In this document: positions 17,354 through 26,096 of the stretch, piece by piece
Layout of the letters: each line of letters starts with the position of its first letter
How positions within the stretch are numbered: position 1 is the stretch's first letter
Source: an uncultured Steroidobacter sp.
Lineage (GTDB): Bacteria; Pseudomonadota; Gammaproteobacteria; Steroidobacterales; Steroidobacteraceae
Assembly (NCBI RefSeq): GCF_937958065.1
Contig: NZ_CALFXI010000021.1
Span: 1 to 64,000 of the forward strand
Reading direction: 5' to 3'
Length of the DNA: 64,000 nucleotides
Made by a program: the position numbers and the translations under genes
Notes under the pieces: model-generated
The model's input: only the letters and a program-made list of their open reading frames with translations
Database searches by the model: none
Told to the model about the DNA's origin: nothing

Positions 17354-17740
17354 CTAGGAGCCTGTCGGCTCGTTGAGCACGGCCTCGATCCGATAACCGT
17401 CGGGGTCGATGACGAACGCGGCGTAGTAATGCGGACCGTATTCGGGGCGCAGGCCCGGCGGGCCGTTGTCGCGTCCGCCGTGTTCGAGTGCGGCGGCGTG
17501 AAAGCGATCGACTTGCTCGCGACGAGTGGCGGCAAATGCCAGATGGAAGCCCGTTCCTGGAATGCTGATTCCTTCCGGCACGAGCTTCAGGGCGAGCTTG
17601 TCGCCACCGCCGGGGTAGCCGTAGCCAACTGCGGTATCGTCGCTCCAGACCCGCACGAACCCCAACGGCGACAGCGCCGCGTCGTAGAAGGACGCGGCCC
17701 GTTTGAGGTCCCGAACGGCGAATGAAATGTGATGAAGCAT
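17354..17740 (-). CDS. VOC-family (glyoxalase/dioxygenase fold) protein
   Basis: 128 residues from the ATG ending at 17740 (MLHHISFAVRDLKRAASFYDAAL), a typical beta-alpha-beta-beta-beta start of a VOC module, with the second half ending VIDPDGYRIEAVLNEP. The metal-ligand pattern is His (LHHISF) and Glu (RIEAV). The substrate is unknown. It is convergent with the beta-lactamase gene and only 18 bp away, and sits just after the aminotransferase gene on its own strand. Confidence 0.88.
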   Translation of the reverse strand: MLHHISFAVRDLKRAASFYDAALSPLGFVRVWSDDTAVGYGYPGGGDKLALKLVPEGISIPGTGFHLAFAATRREQVDRFHAAALEHGGRDNGPPGLRPEYGPHYYAAFVIDPDGYRIEAVLNEPTGS

Positions 17741-17781
17741 GGGGACGTCGCGCTCCCGCCACCGGAAGCGCAACGTAGACG

Positions 17782-18972
17782 TCAGGCGACGGAGCCGATC
17801 GCCTTGGCGATGTAGTCGACCGCTTCCATGCTGACGCCGGCGATGTTGATACGGCCGTCGCGGGTCATGTAGATGTGATGTTGCTCGCGCAGGGTATCGA
17901 CCGCCTCGGGCGTCAGAGGGATGGTCGAGAACATGCCGCGCTGTTTTTCGATGACGGACGCCATCTCGGCGCTGCAGGTTCGAGACAGTGCGGCCGACAG
18001 CGCGCGCCGGAGCGAAAGCATCCGATTACGCATGGCATCGACCTCGTTGCGCCAATCCTCGGCGAGCGTCGCATCGCTCAGAATGCGGGCCACGATCGCG
18101 GCGCCGTGGTCCGGCGGCATCGAATAAGCGCCCCGGGCAATCTTGCGAAGCTGGCTGGCGGCGGCGGTCGTCTGGGCGCTCGATTCAGTCAGCACCATGA
18201 GCGCGCCGACGCGTTCGCGATACAAACCGAAGTTCTTCGAGCACGACACCGCGATGAGCGCTTCGGGCACGGTCGCTGCAATCAGGCGCGCACCTTCGGC
18301 GTCCGCGTCGATCCCTTCGCCCAGACCTTGATAGGCGAGATCGACGTAGGGCACGAGCCGACGCTGCAACAGAACGTCGGCGAGCTTGCGCCACTGTTCG
18401 ATCGACAGGTCGGCACCGGTCGGGTTGTGACAACAGCCGTGCAACAGCACGACGTCGCCGGCGGGCAGCGAGCTCAGGCGTTCCAGCATCGCATCGAACT
18501 TGACCGTGCCGGTGCGAGCTTCGAAGTAGGGATAGCGCTCCAGCTTGAGGCCCGCACTGCTCAGCAGCGGAACATGGTTGGCCCAGGTCGGATCGCTGAC
18601 GTGAACCGTCGGATTGAAACCGCTGACGGTCAGCAGCTCGGCGCCCAGACGCAGGGCTCCACAGCCACCGGGGGCTTGCAGAGCGCGCAACCGGCCGCTG
18701 GTCAGCGCCGGATGCTTGCTGCCCAGAACCAGCTCGGCGATCGACGCATTGAACTGCTCGTTCCCGGCCGTGCCGAGATAGGTCTTGGTCTCCTGCTGGG
18801 CAAAAACCGCCTGTTCAGCGGCCCGCACGGCGCGCAGCACCGGCGTTTTGCCTTGCTCGTCCTTGTAGACACCGACGCCCAGGTCGATCTTCACGGGCGC
18901 CGGGTCGGCGCGAAAGGCCGCCATCAGGCCGAGAATGGGATCCTCGGGAAGCGCTTGCAGGTTCTGAAACAA
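17782..18972 (-). CDS. Aspartate/aromatic amino-acid aminotransferase (class I, AspC/TyrB type)
   Basis: 396 residues. The family frame is clear: KIDLGVGVYKDEQGKTPVL, YLGTAGNEQF, QAPGGCGALRLGAELL, CCHNPTGADL (PLP-contacting Asn-Pro-Thr-Gly), DLAYQGLGEGI, SCSKNFGLYRERVG with the Schiff-base Lys, and RINIAGVS near the end with the substrate-carboxylate Arg region. It transfers amino groups between aspartate or aromatic amino acids and 2-oxoglutarate in the cytosol. The start is TTG, supported by gggag seven bases upstream and by alignment of the N-terminal MFQNLQALPEDPILGL block with the family. Confidence 0.93.
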   Translation of the reverse strand: MFQNLQALPEDPILGLMAAFRADPAPVKIDLGVGVYKDEQGKTPVLRAVRAAEQAVFAQQETKTYLGTAGNEQFNASIAELVLGSKHPALTSGRLRALQAPGGCGALRLGAELLTVSGFNPTVHVSDPTWANHVPLLSSAGLKLERYPYFEARTGTVKFDAMLERLSSLPAGDVVLLHGCCHNPTGADLSIEQWRKLADVLLQRRLVPYVDLAYQGLGEGIDADAEGARLIAATVPEALIAVSCSKNFGLYRERVGALMVLTESSAQTTAAASQLRKIARGAYSMPPDHGAAIVARILSDATLAEDWRNEVDAMRNRMLSLRRALSAALSRTCSAEMASVIEKQRGMFSTIPLTPEAVDTLREQHHIYMTRDGRINIAGVSMEAVDYIAKAIGSVA

Positions 18973-19070
18973 GGGGTGACTCCCAAATGGCCGGGCAACG
19001 CGCGGTCGCCCCGAAAGGCTCGTATATTAAAGAGCTGCCCGCCGCTCGGCCATGGGCCGGCGCCTGCCGT

Positions 19071-20249
19071 TCAGTGCCGCACGCCCCCCGACCGATACAG
19101 CGCGCGCACGAAATCCGACTGCGTGATGATGCCGACCAGCCGGTTGTCATCGCAGATGACCGGGATGTGGTGGTGACCGTGCTCGGTGAAGATCGGCATC
19201 AGCTCTCCCACGGACCGGTTGGCGCTGACCACGCGCACTTTGGAGCTCATGATCTGACCGACCGCTTCCGGCTTGCTGGTATGGGTGGTGCCGCTGCGCT
19301 TGATCAGCAGTTGCAGCCGCTCGCGCATGCCGTCGCTGCGATCCACGTCGGCGTGCCGCATGAAGTCGGCGAGCGAAATGATGCCGATGATGCGTCGCTG
19401 CCGATCGACCACCGGCAGCGCCTTGACCCGATGCCGGCGCATGAGGGCCCAGGCCTCCTGCAGGTCGGTCCCGTATTCCACCGTGAGCACATCGCGCGTC
19501 ATGATGTCTTCACAGCGCAGCTCGCTCATGCGCCGCTCCATGGCATTCATCTCGGCCATGTGCAGGATGTCTTCCAGCTCGTCGCGGCTCACGTCGAGCA
19601 CCTGGTTGTAACGTTTCAGCACCTCGTCCAGATCGGCGGACGTGAAGCGGCTGGTGCGTGCGACGGGGCGTTCGAGCAGCTGGCCGTGCGGATAGCGCCG
19701 GCCGGTGGCGCTGTTATAGGCGATGCCCACCAGCACCAGGAACACGCTGTTCACCGCCACGGGAAACAGCACGAAGTCGAGCGAGCTGGCATGGGTGAGC
19801 ACCGCCAGCAGGGCAGCGGCGCCCCCGGGCGGATGCAGGCAGCGCAGAGCAAACATCGATATCAGTGCGGCGGCGACCGCCACGCCGGCAGCCAGAGCCG
19901 GATCGTCGATGAGCTGAACGCACAGTACGCCCATCAATGCGGAAACCGTATTGCCGCCGACCACGGACCAGGGCTGGGCGAGCGGGCTCGCTGGTACCGC
20001 GAATACCAGCACTGCGCTCGCACCGAGCGGGGCGATGAGCCAGGAGGCGGTGGGCGAGTCCGCGCACAGTCGACATAAGACGGCGGTGATCACGATGCCC
20101 AGCAGCGCGCCCACGATGGCTCGCCATCGCTCCGAGCTGTCGACGATGAGCGGCGCGGGAAGAAAGCCTTTCAGCCAGGTCGATACGCTTGCTTGCCAGG
20201 TCTGATTACGAGCGGTCGCGTCGGCGCGGGGCGGATCGAAAGGCGGCAC
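19071..20249 (-). CDS. HPP-family membrane protein with two C-terminal CBS domains
   Basis: About 392 residues from a GTG ending at 20249. The N-terminal half is an HPP domain: about four helices with SWLIAPLGASAVLVFAVP, QPWSVVGGN and the name motif LHPPGGAAAL. After a helical linker come two CBS motifs (CEDIMTRDVLTVEYGTDLQEAWALM...; GQIMSSKVRVVSANRSVGELM...), which usually bind adenine nucleotides and gate the membrane part. Some HPP proteins take part in nitrite transport, but the role here is open. A TTG at 20282 would lengthen the frame by 11 residues, but it lies inside a good promoter -10, so the later start is preferred. Confidence 0.82.
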   Translation of the reverse strand: MPPFDPPRADATARNQTWQASVSTWLKGFLPAPLIVDSSERWRAIVGALLGIVITAVLCRLCADSPTASWLIAPLGASAVLVFAVPASPLAQPWSVVGGNTVSALMGVLCVQLIDDPALAAGVAVAAALISMFALRCLHPPGGAAALLAVLTHASSLDFVLFPVAVNSVFLVLVGIAYNSATGRRYPHGQLLERPVARTSRFTSADLDEVLKRYNQVLDVSRDELEDILHMAEMNAMERRMSELRCEDIMTRDVLTVEYGTDLQEAWALMRRHRVKALPVVDRQRRIIGIISLADFMRHADVDRSDGMRERLQLLIKRSGTTHTSKPEAVGQIMSSKVRVVSANRSVGELMPIFTEHGHHHIPVICDDNRLVGIITQSDFVRALYRSGGVRH

Positions 20250-20280
20250 AAATACCAGGGGGCGGAGACAAAGGGCGCGC

Positions 20281-20310
20281 AATATACGAGCGCGCCCCCG
20301 CGACTGTCAC
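20281..20310 (-). promoter_or_regulatory. Sigma-70-type promoter of the HPP-CBS gene
   Basis: On the minus strand gtgaca (20310-20305), 18 bp, then tatatt (20286-20281); each hexamer matches the consensus at five of six positions. Transcription would start near 20275, giving a short leader before the GTG at 20249. Confidence 0.5.
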
Positions 20311-20344
20311 CGACCGGCTGGGCATACCGTCATTCCGGCGTGGC

Positions 20345-21907
20345 TTACCACCACACGGTGTAGAGAGCGGCGAGAATCGCCAGCACGCCCAGCGAGCACA
20401 CGTTGAAGCTCGGCGAGGTCTCGTAGCTCACATCCGTGGTGTTCACCTGATTCTTCGCGGCCGCGGCCGGTTGCCACAGCGAGAATGCGACCGCCAGGGC
20501 GAGCGCCAGCAGGAACACCACCATCATGCGATCCATGAACGGCAGGGACGGCCACAGCGCCTTGATGGCAATCGACAGCGCGAACGAGCCGATGGTCGAG
20601 GCGAGCGCGCCGGCTTCGGTGGCGCGCTTCCAGAACAGGCCGAGCATGAAGATCACGACGATGCCCGGCGTGAAGAAGCCGGTGTACTCCTGGATGTATT
20701 GGAACGCCTGATCGAAGCTGCCCAGCAGCGGCCGCGCCGTCACGATCGCCAGCAGGATGGAAACGACCGCGGTGATGCGGCCCACCAGCACCAGCTGCCG
20801 TTCGGGCTTGGGCTGGCCCATCTTGTTGTAGATGTCCAGCGTGAAGATGGTCGCGATGGAATTGATCTTGGACGCGGTCGACGCAATGATCGCCGCGATC
20901 AGCGCCGCGAACACCAGGCCGGCAATGCCGGTCGGCAGCAGCCGCATCATGGTCGGATACGCCTCGTCGGGCTTGGCCAGGTCCGGCGCGAGAATCACCG
21001 CGGCAATGCCGGGCAACACGATGATCACCGGCATCAGCAACTTCAGGAAGGCCGCGAAGATCACGCCTTTCTGCGCTTCCGCCAGGCTCTTCGCCGCCAG
21101 CGCGCGCTGGATGATGTATTGGTTGAAGCCCCAGTAGCTCAGATTCGCGATCCACATGCCGCCGATCAGCACCGACAGGCCCGGCAGATCTTTGTAATAG
21201 GGATGCGCAGCGTCGAGGATCATGTGGAAATGACCGGGCGCGCGTTCGAGCAACGTTTCGAAGCCCGCCACGACGCCCCGATCGCCGCTGATTTCGTTCA
21301 GCGTCAACCACGAGACCAGCAGGCCGCCGAGCACCAGCAAGGACACTTGCACGATGTCGGTCATGGCAACCGCTCGCAGACCACCGCGCAACTGGTACAC
21401 GAGTGCGAACGCACCCAATCCGACCAGTGCCCAGGTCTGATCGGCGCCCGTGACTTTCGCCACCGCGATCGAGCCCAGCCAGATGATGGATGTGAGATTC
21501 ACGAAGATATACAGGCCGAGCCAGAACACCGCCATCAGGGTGCGGATGCGCGTCCCGTAGCGTTGCTCCAGGAACTGCGGCATGGTGTAGATCTTGTTCT
21601 TCAGGAAGATCGGCAGGAACCACTTGCCGACGATCACCAGGGTCAGCGCCGCCATCCATTCATACGAGGCGATCGCCAGGCCGATCGCATACCCCGAGCC
21701 CGACATGCCGACGATCTGCTCGGCGGAGATATTGGCGGCGATGAGCGAGGCGCCGATGGCCCACCAGGGCAGGGTCTTGGAGGCCAGGAAATATTCCGCG
21801 GAATCTTTTTCCTGACCGCCGCGCTCGCGCGACACCCACTGCGCGAGCGCGAACAGACCGATGGCGTAGATGACGATGATGATCAGATCGAGCGTGGCGA
21901 GCTGCAT
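20345..21907 (-). CDS. Sodium/sugar symporter (SSS family, vSGLT-like)
   Basis: 520 residues with about 14 membrane helices. SSS landmarks are seen: YFLASKTLPWWAIGASLIAANISAEQIVGMSGSGYAIGLA, GGLRAVAMTDIVQ, IGGMWIANLSYWGFNQYIIQRALAAKS and ALIAAIIASTASKINSIATIFTLDIY, which carries the sodium-site Ser/Thr cluster. This matches the sugar branch (SGLT) rather than proline or pantothenate carriers. It imports a monosaccharide with sodium. It lies 62 bp downstream of the arabinose/galactose dehydrogenase gene, consistent with uptake of the same sugar. Confidence 0.9.
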   Translation of the reverse strand: MQLATLDLIIIVIYAIGLFALAQWVSRERGGQEKDSAEYFLASKTLPWWAIGASLIAANISAEQIVGMSGSGYAIGLAIASYEWMAALTLVIVGKWFLPIFLKNKIYTMPQFLEQRYGTRIRTLMAVFWLGLYIFVNLTSIIWLGSIAVAKVTGADQTWALVGLGAFALVYQLRGGLRAVAMTDIVQVSLLVLGGLLVSWLTLNEISGDRGVVAGFETLLERAPGHFHMILDAAHPYYKDLPGLSVLIGGMWIANLSYWGFNQYIIQRALAAKSLAEAQKGVIFAAFLKLLMPVIIVLPGIAAVILAPDLAKPDEAYPTMMRLLPTGIAGLVFAALIAAIIASTASKINSIATIFTLDIYNKMGQPKPERQLVLVGRITAVVSILLAIVTARPLLGSFDQAFQYIQEYTGFFTPGIVVIFMLGLFWKRATEAGALASTIGSFALSIAIKALWPSLPFMDRMMVVFLLALALAVAFSLWQPAAAAKNQVNTTDVSYETSPSFNVCSLGVLAILAALYTVWW

Positions 21908-21969
21908 GGTGGTGGTTCGCTATCCGTGGTCTCGGTTCGTCGTCGAGCGGCCGTTCAGCAGGGGCCGTC

Positions 21970-22899
21970 TTAGAAATGGAATGCGGCGCTTTGCTGGCGG
22001 AGGCCGAGCTTGAAGGCGTCCGCGACCAGTTGCAATGGTGTCGGGTCCACGTCGCTCGCGCCGGTCGCGATCAGCTGCGAGAAGCGTTGATAGAGCCGCG
22101 CATATTCCTGGTCGCCACCCGCCAGGTGCGGCGTTTCGTCGATATACAGGCGGCTGCCGCCATCGGACAGCAGGAGCGTTTCGCGATCCGTGAGCACTTC
22201 GATGTCCCAGCACGGCGTGCCGGAATAAAGAAAGTCGAACGAGGCATCGACGCGTGCCGAGTCCTGCGACATTGCGAGCTCCGCTGCGATCGGCGCTTCG
22301 CAGTTGCAGGGGAATTCCAGCGTTGCCGAGCGCATCGTGAGCTCGCCGGGCAGGATGCGCGTCAGAATCGACAATGCGTTGATCCCTGGATCGAACACGC
22401 CCATGCCGCCGGCCTGCAGGATCCAGTGCTGGCCCGGATGCCAGACGCGAATGTCCTCTTTCCAAGTGACGCGCACCCGTTGGATCGCTCGCTCACTGAG
22501 CCACTCGCGCGCCGGCTCGACGCCCGCCGCCTCGCGTGAATGCCACGCGGTGAACAGCGTCAATCCACGCCTTTGCGCACGTTCGGCGAGATCGTCGACC
22601 TCGGCGACACTCGTGGCCGGCGGTTTTTCCAGCATGACATGCAGCCCGGCCTCGAGCGCTTCGCGCGCGAGCTCGTGGCGACACGCGGGCGGCGTGCACA
22701 GCGAGACCGCATCGACCTCCATGCCCGAGGCGAGCAGGGATGCGATGTCGGTGAAAGTGGACACGTCGGGGACGGCGCCGTCGCGATTCACCGCGGCGAC
22801 CAGCTCGAAGGCGGCGCTGCGTGCCAGGGTCGGCAAGTGCTGGTCGCGCGCAATTTTTCCCACCCCCACGAGCGCCAGTCTGATCGCTGCTGATCCCAC
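21970..22899 (-). CDS. L-arabinose / D-galactose 1-dehydrogenase (Gfo/Idh/MocA family)
   Basis: 309 residues from a GTG start. The N-terminal Rossmann fold has LALVGVGKIARDQHLP, then VDAVSLCTPP and HVMLEKPPATS with the Glu-Lys-Pro motif. The catalytic half reads TAWHSREAAGVEPAREWL, VTWKEDIRVWHPGQHWI and GGMGVFDPGINALSILTRILPGEL, which closely resembles the Azospirillum-type L-arabinose 1-dehydrogenase; bacterial D-galactose 1-dehydrogenases share the pattern. It oxidises the aldose to its lactone with NAD(P). It heads the unit that includes the symporter and is divergent from the sugar-acid dehydratase. Arabinose against galactose cannot be settled from sequence. Confidence 0.88.
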   Translation of the reverse strand: MGSAAIRLALVGVGKIARDQHLPTLARSAAFELVAAVNRDGAVPDVSTFTDIASLLASGMEVDAVSLCTPPACRHELAREALEAGLHVMLEKPPATSVAEVDDLAERAQRRGLTLFTAWHSREAAGVEPAREWLSERAIQRVRVTWKEDIRVWHPGQHWILQAGGMGVFDPGINALSILTRILPGELTMRSATLEFPCNCEAPIAAELAMSQDSARVDASFDFLYSGTPCWDIEVLTDRETLLLSDGGSRLYIDETPHLAGGDQEYARLYQRFSQLIATGASDVDPTPLQLVADAFKLGLRQQSAAFHF

Positions 22900-22936
22900 C
22901 TTCGAGAACCTCGTCGAGCCGGGGCGGGATAGACGC

Positions 22937-23007
22937 TGGCATTTGCCAACGCTTGCGGCTATCTTCGTCGCGGCAAAGCTGATTTATATGATATATAGGC
23001 TTTATAG
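22937..23007. promoter_or_regulatory. Divergent control region of the sugar island, with ATTTATATGA motif
   Basis: The 163-bp gap between the dehydrogenase and dehydratase starts holds an AT-rich core. The word atttatatga (22982-22991) recurs, inverted, just upstream of the GntR gene (28072-28081). A small palindrome tggca-tt-tgcca lies at 22937-22948, and tatag words near 23000 could be a -10. I infer that the GntR/FadR protein binds here. Confidence 0.5.
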
Positions 23008-23062
23008 ACTGCGATGCCGTCAATAGCAACAGCGGCGTCGCTCGAGTGGCACGGGGATTTGC

Positions 23063-24859
23063 ATGATCGACAATGGGCAAGGCAGGAAATTGCGCTCGCG
23101 TTCCTGGTTCGACAATCCGTCCAATCCGGACATGACCGCGCTCTATATCGAGAAGTACCTGAACTACGGTCTGTCGATCGAGGAGCTGCAGAGCGATCGG
23201 CCCATCATCGGCATCGCCCAGACGGGCAGCGATCTGACGCCCTGCAACCGCCAGCACCTGATCCTGGCGGAGCGCGTCAAGGCGGGCATCCGCGAGGCCG
23301 GCGGCATTCCGCTCGAGTTTCCGCTGCATCCGATTCAGGAGACCGGCAAGCGTCCGACCGCGGGCCTGGATCGCAATCTGGCTTACTTGAGCCTGGTCGA
23401 AACGCTGTTCGGGTATCCGCTGGACGGCGTGGTGCTCACCATCGGTTGCGACAAGACCACGCCCGCCGCATTGATGGCGGCCGCCACCGTGAACCTGCCG
23501 GCGATCGCGCTGTCGGTGGGACCCATGCTCAATGGCTTCTACGAAGGGCGCCGGGTCGGTTCGGGCACGATCGTCTGGAAAGCGCGCAGCATGCTGGCGG
23601 CGGGCGAGATCGACTATCAAGGTTTCGTGCGATTGGTTGCGTCCGCCGCACCGTCCACGGGCTTCTGCAACACCATGGGCACGGCGACCACCATGAACTC
23701 GCTGACCGAAGCGCTCGGCATGTCGCTGCCCGGATCCGCTGCGATTCCCGCGCCGTATCGCGACCGACAGGAATGCGCGTACCGCACCGGCCTGACGATC
23801 GTCGATCTGGTGAATGCGGACCGCAAGCCGTCCGACATCCTCACTCGCGACGCGTTCCTCAATGCGATTCGCGTCAATTCGGCGCTCGGTGGCTCGACCA
23901 ATGCGCCGATCCATCTCAACGCCATCGCGCGCCATGTCGGCGTGGAGCTGACGCTGGAGGATTGGGAGCGCCACGGCCACGATGTGCCGCTGCTCGTGAA
24001 TCTGCAGCCCGCCGGCGAATACCTCGGTGAGGATTTCTATCGCGCGGGCGGTGTGCCCGCCGTGGTGGGCGAGCTGCTGCGTGCGGGCTTGATCGCTGCT
24101 GACGCGTTGACCGTGAACGGTCGCACCATCGGCGAGAACTGCGCGAATGCTCGCAGCCTCGATGAGGAGGTCATTCGTCCTTACGCGCGACCTCTGAAGC
24201 CCGCGGCCGGCTTGACGGTGCTCAAGGGCAATCTGTTCGATTCGGCGATCATGAAGACCAGCGTGATCTCGCCGGAGTTTCGGGCGCGCTATCTGTCCGA
24301 TCCCAAGGATCCGGAGGCGTTCGAAGGCAAGGTCGTGGTGTTCGACGGGCCGGAGGACTATCACTCGCGCATCGACGATCCGGCGCTCGGCATCGATGAG
24401 CGTTCCATCCTGGTGATTCGCGGCACGGGGCCCATCGGTTATCCGGGTGGTGCGGAGGTCGTGAACATGCGTCCGCCCGCGGCATTGATTCGCGCCGGCG
24501 TGGATGCGTTGCCTTGCATCGGCGATGGCCGTCAATCCGGCACCTCCGGCTCGCCCTCGATTCTGAATGCTTCGCCCGAGTCGGCGGTTGGCGGTGGCTT
24601 GTCGCTGCTGCGGACCGGCGACCGAGTGCGTATCGATCTGCGTCGTCGTGAAGTTCGCGTGTTGATCGACGATCAAGAGCTCGCGGCCCGTCGCAAGGAA
24701 GTGGAGGCCGCGGGGCCGACGTATCCGAAGTCACAAACGCCTTGGCAGGAAATCCATCGCGCGCTGACCGGCCAGTTCGAAACCGGCGCGGTGCTCGAAA
24801 TGGCGGTGAAGTATCAGCGCCTGGCGCAGACCGTGGACAACCTGCGAGACAGTCATTAG
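23063..24859 (+). CDS. IlvD/Edd-family sugar-acid (pentonate/galactonate) dehydratase
   Basis: 598 residues. The cysteines that hold the 2Fe-2S cluster are in place: Cys61 (DLTPCNRQH), Cys129 (TIGCDKTTPA) and Cys202 (GFCNTMGTATTM). Other family blocks are GGIPLEFPLHPIQE, NSALGGSTNAPIHL, KGNLFDSAIMKTSVIS and GDGRQSGTSGSPSILN with the catalytic Ser. The length and the RSRSWFDNP N-terminus match L-arabinonate / D-xylonate dehydratases rather than IlvD of branched-chain synthesis. It turns the aldonate into a 2-keto-3-deoxy acid with magnesium. A ggggat site precedes the ATG. It leads a three-gene unit with the mutarotase and the glycosidase. Confidence 0.9.
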   Translation: MIDNGQGRKLRSRSWFDNPSNPDMTALYIEKYLNYGLSIEELQSDRPIIGIAQTGSDLTPCNRQHLILAERVKAGIREAGGIPLEFPLHPIQETGKRPTAGLDRNLAYLSLVETLFGYPLDGVVLTIGCDKTTPAALMAAATVNLPAIALSVGPMLNGFYEGRRVGSGTIVWKARSMLAAGEIDYQGFVRLVASAAPSTGFCNTMGTATTMNSLTEALGMSLPGSAAIPAPYRDRQECAYRTGLTIVDLVNADRKPSDILTRDAFLNAIRVNSALGGSTNAPIHLNAIARHVGVELTLEDWERHGHDVPLLVNLQPAGEYLGEDFYRAGGVPAVVGELLRAGLIAADALTVNGRTIGENCANARSLDEEVIRPYARPLKPAAGLTVLKGNLFDSAIMKTSVISPEFRARYLSDPKDPEAFEGKVVVFDGPEDYHSRIDDPALGIDERSILVIRGTGPIGYPGGAEVVNMRPPAALIRAGVDALPCIGDGRQSGTSGSPSILNASPESAVGGGLSLLRTGDRVRIDLRRREVRVLIDDQELAARRKEVEAAGPTYPKSQTPWQEIHRALTGQFETGAVLEMAVKYQRLAQTVDNLRDSH

Positions 24860-24887
24860 TTACCAGTCAGTGGACGGGGGCAATTCG

Positions 24888-26063
24888 ATGTCGAGACGTT
24901 CGAGGAGCACGGCGCTGGCCAGCGTCGCGCCGCTAAGCTTGATTTGCGCGCTATCGCTGGCGCCTCCGGTCACGCAGGCCGCCGACTATGCGCGGGCATC
25001 TTTCGGCAAGTTGCCCGATGGTCGCGCCGTCGAAGCGGTCACGTTGAGCAATGGCAAAGGAGTGAAAGCAGCCGTCATCAATTATGGTGCGGCCTTGCAA
25101 TCGCTGGTGATGCCGGATCGCGCGGGCAAGCTGGCCGATGTGACCCTGGGATATGCCTCGCTCGACGGCTATCTCACCAAGCCCGAATATTTCGGCGCGA
25201 CCGTCGGTCGCTTCGCCAATCGTCTGGCCGAAGGTCGGTTCACGCTGGACGGCAAGGTGTATCAGACGCCGCGCAACGACAATGGCAACGCGCTGCATGG
25301 TGGCGAGCGCGGCTTCGACAAGGTTCTGTGGGAAATCGTGGACGTGAAGCGTGGCGACACGGCGTCGGTCCGCATGCGCTACGTCAGCAAGGATGGCGAT
25401 CAGGGGTATCCCGGCACGCTGACGGTATTCGCGACGTATTCTTTGAACGAAGCCAACGAGCTTCGAATCGAATATACGGCGACGACGGATCGCGCCACGA
25501 TTGCGAACATCACCAATCATGCTTACTGGAACCTGGCGGGCGAGGGCGCCGCGGTGGGCGCGATGGGCCACCTGCTCACGATCCCGGCCGAGCATTACAC
25601 GCCCGTCAACGCCAAACTGATTCCGACGGGTGAATTGAAGCCGGTCGCCAACACCGTGTTCGATTTCCGCACGCCGCAGCCGATTGGCGCGCGCGTGCGT
25701 GAGGCTCGCGATCCGCAGATCGGTTACGGCAAGGGCTACGATCACAACTTCATGATCGCTCGCGACGTGGCCAAAGAGCCGCGTCTGCTGGCGCGAGTGG
25801 AGGAGCCGACCACGGGCCGCGGCTTCGAGCTGCTGTCGAATCAGCCGGCGCTGCAGTTCTACTCGGGCAACTTCATGGATGGCACCGTGATCGGCAAGTC
25901 CGGCCGCGCCTATCGCCAGGGCGATGCGCTGGTGCTCGAGCCGCAGCTGCCGCCCGATGTGCCGAATCAGCCGAAACTCGGTTCGGCGCGCCTCGAGCCG
26001 GGCACGACTTATCGGAACGTCATCGTCTATCGATTGTTCGTCAACGGAGCGCAGGCGCACTGA
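24888..26063 (+). CDS. galM: Secreted aldose 1-epimerase (mutarotase)
   Basis: 391 residues from the ATG at 24888 (ggggg upstream), with a signal peptide ending near TQAAD. Mutarotase marks are present: GAALQSLVMPDRAGKLADVTLGY, FGATVGRFANRLAEGRF, NNG-type LHGGERGFDKVLW, NITNHAYWNLAGEG with the catalytic His, YDHNFMI with the substrate Asp, and FYSGNFMDG followed by ALVLEPQLPPDVPNQP with the catalytic Glu. It interconverts alpha and beta anomers of aldoses in the periplasm, matching the form needed by the symporter or dehydrogenase. It is 28 bp after the dehydratase. Confidence 0.92.
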   Translation: MSRRSRSTALASVAPLSLICALSLAPPVTQAADYARASFGKLPDGRAVEAVTLSNGKGVKAAVINYGAALQSLVMPDRAGKLADVTLGYASLDGYLTKPEYFGATVGRFANRLAEGRFTLDGKVYQTPRNDNGNALHGGERGFDKVLWEIVDVKRGDTASVRMRYVSKDGDQGYPGTLTVFATYSLNEANELRIEYTATTDRATIANITNHAYWNLAGEGAAVGAMGHLLTIPAEHYTPVNAKLIPTGELKPVANTVFDFRTPQPIGARVREARDPQIGYGKGYDHNFMIARDVAKEPRLLARVEEPTTGRGFELLSNQPALQFYSGNFMDGTVIGKSGRAYRQGDALVLEPQLPPDVPNQPKLGSARLEPGTTYRNVIVYRLFVNGAQAH

Positions 26064-26096
26064 CGCGCAGGCCGCCGTACTCACAGGAGAATCCGC

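Noticed and set aside
20189..21973. 594-codon open frame on the plus strand, rich in Arg, His, Asp and Gln
   Set aside because: It is antisense to the SGLT symporter and the HPP-CBS gene, both of which have strong family motifs. Its composition is typical of GC-rich antisense frames.
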